Part shown: positions 13,001-22,000 of the stretch, in pieces
Layout: each line of letters opens with the position of its first letter
How positions within the stretch are numbered: the first letter of the stretch is position 1
Assembly: GCA_008694505.1 (NCBI GenBank)
Contig: VZDJ01007747.1
Span: 36,889,978 to 36,953,977 of the forward strand
Length of the DNA: 64,000 bases
Source: Cyanoderma ruficeps
Taxonomy: Eukaryota > Chordata > Aves > Passeriformes > Timaliidae
Direction: 5' to 3'
Notes under the pieces: generated by a model
What the model saw: the letters and a program-made list of their open reading frames with translations, nothing else
What the model was told of the DNA's origin: nothing
The model's database searches: none
Translations under genes and position numbers: made by a program

Positions 13001-16000
13001 CTGACTGAAGACAGCAAAAATTGGTGGGGTTTTTTTCATTAGTTGTCAGGCAGTTCCAGTTCCCTGGCTCAGTCCCCTACAGCTACATAAATGTTTGTCA
13101 CAGCACAAAGAAAAAGGCAGCCTGGGAGTAGAAGCAAATAACCAAAGAAGCTGATTATGGATATTATCTTCACTGAACTACTGTTTCAGATTGAAAGATG
13201 AAGCTCCAAAGACTATTTAGGCTTCAACCATGTATTATAGCTCCTATCTTCCTAGTGAAATAACTCTGACAGTTGCAAAACCTAAATGAGCATGAAGAGA
13301 ATAAATAGAAGACAAAAATGACTAGACTTTCATTTGTTCTGCCCTTAAACTAGCAGTATCAGAATCATAATGTATTATTGGCAGTAATATTGAAATAGTA
13401 ACAAAAAAGCAAATTATGAATTAACCATTTAAGGGCAATTTGTGAAGGCTCAGAAGTCATGAGATGTATCCCACCTTTGACAATATTCCAGGGATTATAG
13501 TGAGAAATTATATTTCTGAGGTACCTCTTTCCAGAGGAGATTCTTTTACACAATGTAATGCTTTTCTGTCCAATAAATCCCCTTTACCCATTTTTTCTGG
13601 GGTGTTTTGTTTTCAGTATCCAGAAAACTGAATCTGACCTCACTGACTGGCAGAGAACATGTTGAACACCTTACTGTGTTGTATGTGTGCAAAGATTGAC
13701 CACATTTTAATTGTACACAAAAGGCTGTTAAACAGCTAACAAATCCCCATCAGTCTTCCCAAGCCCACAATTACCATTAGGTGCAGTTAATAATTCTTCC
13801 TCCAGAAAGACCCTTTTCTCTCCTACAAAGACTTAAGGTAAAATGACAGCTTCATTTCTCTAGTCTAGTTCTTCCCTTAGGAAAGGTTTTGTCTGCAAAC
13901 AAACTGTATACAGGTTATCAATGCACACAGCTGAATGAGCTCAACATGTTTTCCAAAGACAGGCATGGTAAGCATCACTTCAGAAATACAATTATAGCTG
14001 ATTTTCCACTCTTCCCCATGCAGATTCAGTGGGGCATCATTTCCATCTCTGGAGAGGGAAAATCAGACATTTCCTGCTAGTTAAAACTGCACATGAAACT
14101 GGTTCACCCCCAAATCAGTGTCACTCATTTACTGATGTGCTCTGAAGTAATGGGTAATTTGAGCAATGCTCCAGTAGCTAAGGTACATCCTTCCCCCCAC
14201 CCCCCTTTCCCCGCCCAAAAAAACCCAACAAAAAAAACCCCTCCCACACCAAAGGAGGAAAGAGAAATGCAAAGCAACATAGCACAGCTCTTGCTTTACG
14301 TGTGTCACTCCCCTGCACCTTATGCCTGCCACACATTTTATTGAAAAGCCCCAGACACCCCAGATACTCAGGGATTTTTTTCATTAGGTGTTTTTTTTTA
14401 GTTTTTTTTCTTCAGCTATGGTAGTCCATTTTGGGTCCTCGGTGCTCAGCATATTTCAAAGACTGCCAGAGCACTAGCAACAGGTGGACACTTTAATATT
14501 ATAAAATAAAGACTGAAACATTTGTATCCCCCAGTGGCAGCCTGACTTAACTTCGGTAACAAAACACAAAACCAGTCTAAACTTTCCACAGGAAAAAAAC
14601 AGAGTTCTATTTTTACTCCTTTATGCATTGATTACACAAATTACTGTAAATTTCCTAGAAAAAGAAAAGTATTTAAAAATATTTTACAGTGATTTTGTCT
14701 TTTTTTTTTTTTTTTTTTTNATTTACAGACAAAACTAAGCTGGGAAATGTTGGAAGGGAGGAGGGCTCTGCAGAGAGACCTGGAATGGTTGGATGGATGG
14801 GCAGAATTCATTAAGATGACATTTAATAAGCCCAAGTGCCGAGTCCTGCATTTTGACCACAAAAACCTCCTGCAACATTAAAGGCTGGGGACAGTGGCTA
14901 GACAGGCAGAAAGGGACCTGCGGGTTCTGGACAGCAGCTGACTGAACATGAGCCAGCAGTGTGCCCAGGTGGCCAAGAGGGTCAATGGCATCCGGGCCTG
15001 GATCAGGAATGGTGTGGCCACAGGAGCAGGGAGGTCATTCTTCTGCTGGACTTGGCACTGGTGAGGCCACACCTCGAGTGCTGTGTCCAGCTCTGGGCCC
15101 ATCAGTTTAGGAAGGACATTGAGGGCTGTGTCCAGCTTTGGGCCCATCAGTTTAGGATGGACGGTGAGACACCTGAGCGTGTCCAGAGGAGGCAACGAGG
15201 CTGGTGAGGGGCTTGGAACACAAGCCCTGTGAGGAATGACTGAGGGAGCTGGGGTTGTTTAGCCTGGACAAAAGGAGACTCAGAGGTGACCTTATCACTC
15301 TCTACAACTTCCTGAAGGGTGGTTGTAGACAGCTGGGGGTTGGTCTCTTTCTCCAGGCACCAACTGACGGAACAAGAGGACAGAGTCTTAAGCTGCGTCA
15401 AGAGAAATATAGGTTGGATATTAGGAAAAAGTTTTTTATGTAAAGAGTGATAAAGTAATGGAATTGTCTGCCCAGGGAGGTGGTAGAGTCACCATCCCTG
15501 GATGTGTTTAAAAAGAGACTGGACATGGCACTAGGTGCCATGATCTAGTTGAGATTAGGGCATGGGTTGGACTTGATGACCTTGAAGGTCTCTTCCAACC
15601 TAGTGATTCTGTGACCCTGTGTGGAAGACCTGCAAACACCATGTGACTTTTGGACACTCAAATTATGAAACTATGAGAAATATTTGGAAAGATAATTTTA
15701 CAAATGGATTTACACTGCAAAAAGTCCCACATTAGTTCTGAAATTCTTTCTCTTACTAAAAACATACTCTGCATTAGCAGGAAACCAGCTTTCAGCCAAA
15801 CAACCCAAGAGATTGTTTTTCAAACCCAGAATGGACAACTACAACTAACTACTCTGTTTTCTTACATAGCATAAATCAATAGCATTTTCCAAGAGGGCTC
15901 TGGAATTTCTTCCCCATGACCTTCATTAGTGTTCAGGAACTTAACTCTCTGCATCCATATTGAAAACTATTAGCATAAATTTCTTGAAGCACAGGAACAA

Positions 16001-19000
16001 AATCAAACATCTCTGTCAGAGATGTCAGACTCTGATCCCCACTGTGACCACATATCCTGAGTGTAAATACATGGAAATAGACCTGATTTACTAAGTGTTA
16101 ATGGTAGTTGAACCAGACTTCACACACATATTCAAAAAAACCTGGCAATGCATGTAGTGGGGACTAATACTTGTAGTCACAGCATAAGGGAAGGTTTTCT
16201 CCTCTCCACATACAAGTCTGTGCTTTCTCTGGGATAAACGAGGATGTAAGATTGCTAAATGGCCAAGGAGAACACCTTGACAAGGCAGTATCTGGTGAAA
16301 TATCTCCCTGTGGATCCTGGCATTTCACAGATCACGCAACCAGGAGTCCATTTTCTAGGGTGACATGGCTTGTCTCTACAAACAAATGCAGAACTTCCTC
16401 TCCAGTCCCCATCCAGACCTTCGTGTACCTCTGAGAGCAGACATCTACAATCCCTGACACTTCTGACATCCCAGTGTGAGCAGCAAGGTTGCAGAACAAA
16501 ACTTGGTTCCCTGGTTCTTGAGAACAATGTTGGCTCCCTCTAATGTTAGACCTCTCCAAAAATAAAGTAGCTGAGGTAGCTCAGGAACACAGGCCCCTGG
16601 AGTTTTTAGCTGAATGAGTGGTATCTATGGGTAACCTTGGGCTCCCTCATCCTTCTCTCTTAATTTCCAAGTGCTGTCTTAAGGTTTCTAATGCAGGGAC
16701 TGTCTTAATGCATACTTAAGAGATATATATCCATGATTGGGACACTTTGGGCACTACTGTTTTAACATAATAAGAATTTTTTAAAAAACAACATATACAA
16801 AGTAAACGGGAATGGATGACTGCTTTAAATGACATATGATGTCAACTAAGGTAAGGGACACCATCTGACATTAAGACAGGAAATCACTGGTATCTCATTT
16901 AAAGAGCATTTTATGGAATATAATTTCAAATTATTCAGTTATTACCAATATTTTAAGAAATACTCTATTTTTCCAAGTAGATAATGGAGAAATAGATTTG
17001 AAATTATGTACATTTTAAAGTCAAATAACAAGCATACTCTTCTTTCCCATGTTGCACATAAATCTGTATTGCAATATAAGAATCAACAGCAGAACTTAAA
17101 CACTTCTACAGAAATATGAAGTTGAAAAACATTTAGATTACTCAGGCCCGTGCTGCTGTGCCATCTGGTGGCTACTAGTCTGTAATGCAGAAGCAGGAAA
17201 GAATACCCACCAAACCTTAAACATGCCTCTTTTACAAACCTTTCTCACAGTTTTCCTCTATAAATTAATTCTGGGTTGTTTCAAGTTTTTTAAATTTATT
17301 TCTTCTGTGTCTTTAGGAAACAGAGAATTAATGATAATGAGCTAAATAACCATAAAATGCCTACAACCTTCTGGAAGGACAGTCAAAGCCATAATACCTG
17401 AAACCTGGATACTTTAAGGTATCTATACTGTGTTTACTGCTATGTCTGTTTTAAAGGACATTACCTAAATCCGTAACAAACTGAAACAACAGAAAGAAGC
17501 AAATCTGAGGCATAAAGAAGTGAAACCCTTCTTTACCATTTAAAGTTTGTCTTTATACCTTTACATCTTTATATAAAGCCACATAACTAATGCAAGAGTT
17601 TAAATGATTTTTACATAATGACTATTTTAATCTACCTCTGTTTCCTCACTGCATCTCCTCCCCATCAGACACCTTTGGTTAGTAAAGCAGACACAGAAAG
17701 GCCCTTGGAGTCCATGACTAGAAATGGAGCCAGGTACTTTTTTTATTACAACTGTACACACATAATACAGAAGAAAATCAGCAGCCTTCTCTTTCTTGGC
17801 TGCAGTCTAGAAATCCCATGGTTTAAAAAAGATACATAGTTTCTCTCTTCAGCCTCATTAATCTTAATCTTTACTGAAAATAAACCTTGTCTGGAGACCA
17901 CCACTAGCCTTCCTGTGGGCTGGAAGTCAACAGAAAAAATAATTAAAGTCTTACACCCACATGGGTGCAGAGGCTGATAAAGCTCTTTACTCAGAACTTA
18001 CTAGATTTTTTTCCCATCATTACTGTTGAAGAGTCTATAACTGAAAAACTGCCTGGGTGTATTCACAGAATACCAGGAGCACTTCACATTCTAAAGAGTG
18101 AGAAAGGCTGAAAGGCTTTTTATTCAGATAGAAAACAATGAGATTCAAGATCTTTCAGTCTAGGTGGTTTTTTTTTGAAATATCAACAATTTAAAACCAC
18201 TAGTGAATACTTCAGGAGTAAAGACAGAACAGATATAGGGGGATCTTTGCACCATGACATTGTGATATAACCTGGATTTTTTTCTCTTTCAAATGTATTG
18301 ACTTACCCATTATCCAATCCATTTTGCCCAATTTTCTTTCCTATGTCACCTACCATCACACCTGGCATTGGTAGGAGAGTTTTTGTATCTCGAATCTGTA
18401 GAGAAGTGAAACAAAACATTTCAGTAATGGAACAATGAAAATTATTGGCTGATTTTTTCAAAGGTTGAAAATATTCCCAATTTGTACCCTGTTATTAATG
18501 ATAAAGAGATATCTCTGTTTCTTTCAAGCACATAATCCTGGCTATAACTTGTACTTATGCATCCTCTCATTCAAGACACAGATACTTTAATGAAAATTAC
18601 TTTAGAAGATGACACTAATTACACCACTGTGTTAAATATCCCCTAACACTGATGACTTCTCTCATCAGACTAGCACTGAAACCTCATTCAGGTGTACACA
18701 GACACCAGAGAAACCTACGGAACTTTAACGTGACAATCAGCTTTGAGATATTCCCTGATTCTGTAATAAACTTTGATCAGTCTGCAACTAGTTAATTTTA
18801 TTATGTACAAGTTTTCTATTGCACCAACATATTTTCTGATGCCTTTAATCTTATAAATAAAGAGAAGTTTTTTAAATTTCATGCAGATCAGCCTGCAGCA
18901 TTGGCAGACAAATCACCTTAAGCCCTGTGCAAGACTTTCAGGACTTCATACAACCCACATGAGTTCTACCTATAAAAGTACCATGATCGTCTCTGGAGAC

Positions 19001-22000
19001 TTTTCAGGTCTTTTGTATTAGAAGTTTTTGCAGAAAACTGATAGTATAAAACTAGCTCAGCAACCTTCATAGAATCAGTGAACATTTAGAAAAATTATCC
19101 TGGCTACAATTGCAATAAACTGTGAAGGCATTAAATAAAGCATCTGCTGGTCAGGTATAAATAACAGCATAACGAAGTCTTTAATTTGAACCCACTCTTC
19201 CCCAAAAGAATAAAAGGATTAGCAATATTCCCACCCTACCTGTACAATAAAGGAATGTATTCCTTGGCACTTTCCATCAGGAGTATAGAGCTGGGCAAAC
19301 AAAACTGCATGAGTAGCATGTTTCCCCATATTACCAGCCCAGAACTTTGCAGCTTCAAAGTCAGGTGTATTGATGACAAATTCCTGTAGCCAAGAAAGAA
19401 AAAGAAAATTATATAAATAATTAAAATCAATTCACAGCTTTTTTTTTTTTCCTATCACCCTGGCAATGTTTTGAAAACATTCATTAACTGCCAGGATTTT
19501 ATTCTGTACTGCATTCCAGCACCTGAGATCTCTCTTATTGTGTTCAGCTTTAGAGAGAACACAATAAGGAAAAAAAATTAGAGTTCAAAAAGTTCATTAC
19601 CACATTGTAAAGCCTGAAACTCAGCTTTTTTAATTGCTCATTTAAGCAGTAAAAAAATAAAAGCAGATTAATGGACTGGGAAGCATTTCCCAGATCTTAA
19701 GTTAAATTGAGCTGTGAGTTCAAGTGAAGAACTGAGAGCTGTTTCAGCTGTGAGAGACGAAGCCTATGCAGGGACCAACTCTTTCTTACACAGTTTTGTA
19801 TGGAAAGGAAGCCTGGCTGACAGTGTGTGTCAAGGACTAACCTGAGTGCTGGGATCAAATGTGGCTGTAGTCCGTATGGCCTTGGTGTTAGTTCCGTGGC
19901 TGAGTTCAGTCAGAGCAAAACATCCAAAAATCTAAATAAGGAGATACAGGGCACAGTTCAAGACCATTTTATTACATTAATTAAAACTGCAAGACCTTCA
20001 AATGATTTCAAATTCAGCTACTGGAGAGTAACTTGGCAAAAAACCCCCCAAAACAAAACAGGAAGCGATAAAGAGCAACGAAAGAAGCACAAAGGTCAGT
20101 TTAAGTGCACTCAGAATATTTATCTTGCAAAATCAAAGACGGTCTGGCCAGACAGTGAATGCTGCCCACGTGGCCTAGACTGGAGAAACTGTTCAGGATT
20201 GGCACCCTCTGTATCAGACAGGCTGCATTTATTCTGCAGAGTCGTTGGTCAAGAGTCCTCACTGAACTCCATGTAGTGTTTCCTTGGCATTAAGACATTA
20301 TTATTTTCCATTTTATAGCATTAGAATGGAATTTTTATGGGAACATGTCAAGTTTAAATGTATCCTAGTAGGATGCTCTTAAATGACTCTGGACAGAGCC
20401 TAAACTGGTGTAATGTCATCTATATAGCCTTTTGGGAAAAGTTCCCAAATTTTGTCTGCATGTTAATTTTGGACAGTCTAAAACATATCCAGGAAGTGGT
20501 TTATGGTTAGTAGTGAGGACAGTCAGAGCTCAATGCTTGAATCTGCTCCATGGTCTTTTCTTTTGCCATTTAGACATACCTAGGTACGTAAAGAGATCAG
20601 AAATAGAACAAAACTGCTGATAGTGACACACTAATAGCATCCATATCTCACTATTTGTTAGAAAAAATTACCTCCATGTTATAAGTTTGTTTCAAAATGT
20701 GTGGAAATCTCTCAGAAACACTCATAACAGGACCTGCAAATACCTGTAAAATCAGAATAAAGAATGAAATCAGTGCCCTGTGATGAAAAGCACAAATTGT
20801 ACATGATTTCTAATAGTGATGTCCAATAAAGAGACCAGGGAAAGTGGGCTGCACTGTAAACTACAATCAGACTATAGCTGAGGGAGGTAAGTCAGGATTT
20901 GATCTTGTCAAGGCCCCTTTACAGGTGACTTGTACCAGCTCTAACCTGTTCAAGCCTTCATTTTACAAATTCTTAAAAATACTTTCCATTTTTCCTTAGT
21001 GATGTTCCCTTGAGCAAAGGAAAACTTAAAAACTACTTTAGTTCATTTTACTGCAAACAGATCGGGAACTGAAGGAAGCTGCTTCAGGATCAAATAAGAA
21101 TGCTGATTTGAAAGCTACCTTCAGTTTTCACATGGATATTCACATGGATAACAAAACTCTAATTGCTAGATGCTTTCCAGCTGTGTGAATAGTAATAATT
21201 AATTAATTAATTCAACTGATAATATTTGTCCAGCTATGTCGAGCATTCTTTGTGAGAGACCCATCTGGGAAACAACTGATTAACAGAATACAGCCACTGA
21301 TGTCAGTGAGAAATTTTAAACTGCTTTCCATTCCTTCTGGATTCTGCTCTTCTTTAAGACACTGAGGCTTAGAGCAGGTAAGCTTCTGATACCTGCAAAT
21401 CTTTAGCAAACACACAGCCGAGCAACAACCAAGTTCTTTGGCTGCCCTAGAGAGGAGGCAGAAAAGTAAACAAAAAAGGCAACAAAAATTTTTTCTGTAT
21501 CTCTGTCTGTACCGTTTCACCTTTACTTTCCAGATGGGATTCCAGTGGAGAGAGGGGTTTAACAACAAGATTACCCACAGCTATCTGACTCTTCTAAACA
21601 GTTAAAAGTTAATACCATTTTTGAAAAGAAGGAACGAGAAAAAGATCAAGTTTCAATAAAATAGGCATAAAGGCACAGAATTATAATATTAGAAGTTACT
21701 TAAATTAAATTATACACCACTATAGCTCTTGAACTGTACTTACAGCACAATGTAAGATAAACTGGAGACATGGAGACCAATCGTACATTCCTAAACAGAG
21801 CACCATATTGTAACACCGTAATGGGCTCTCCATCATCTCTTGCTGAGTAAGAAAGCCATACTCAAAGAATCTTTTACAGCGCAGGAAAGTCAGCTCCTGA
21901 TATTTCTCACGGCACATATCTTCTCCAGGCTGATGTGCAAAGAGAGGATCATTTTCCAGAGCAGAGAAGATTCTATTCTTGGAGGGGAAAAAACTGACAT

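Larger units (their letters stand above)
7745..18306. other. ACOX3: ACOX3 intron 7, largest intron (about 10.6 kb)
   Basis: Separates the two exons that share a split glycine codon. It contains CR1 copies at about 9,930-10,210 and 14,721-15,620, a T19 run with an undetermined base at 14,720, a small hairpin at 11,845-11,873 and a consensus CTCF-type motif at 17,160-17,171. The rest is AT-rich sequence without recognised exons. Confidence 0.85.

Noticed and set aside
14878..15401. Several open frames of 60-105 codons on both strands
   Set aside because: All lie inside the broken CR1 copy; the internal repeats in these frames come from the 45-bp duplication.
19827..20276. 149-codon plus-strand open frame
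   Set aside because: It runs antisense over ACOX3 exon 5 and into its intron, with no domain and no splice support.
21195..21213. TTAA-rich tract as a transposon target or origin-like element
   Set aside because: A simple (TTAA)n repeat without flanking terminal inverted repeats.
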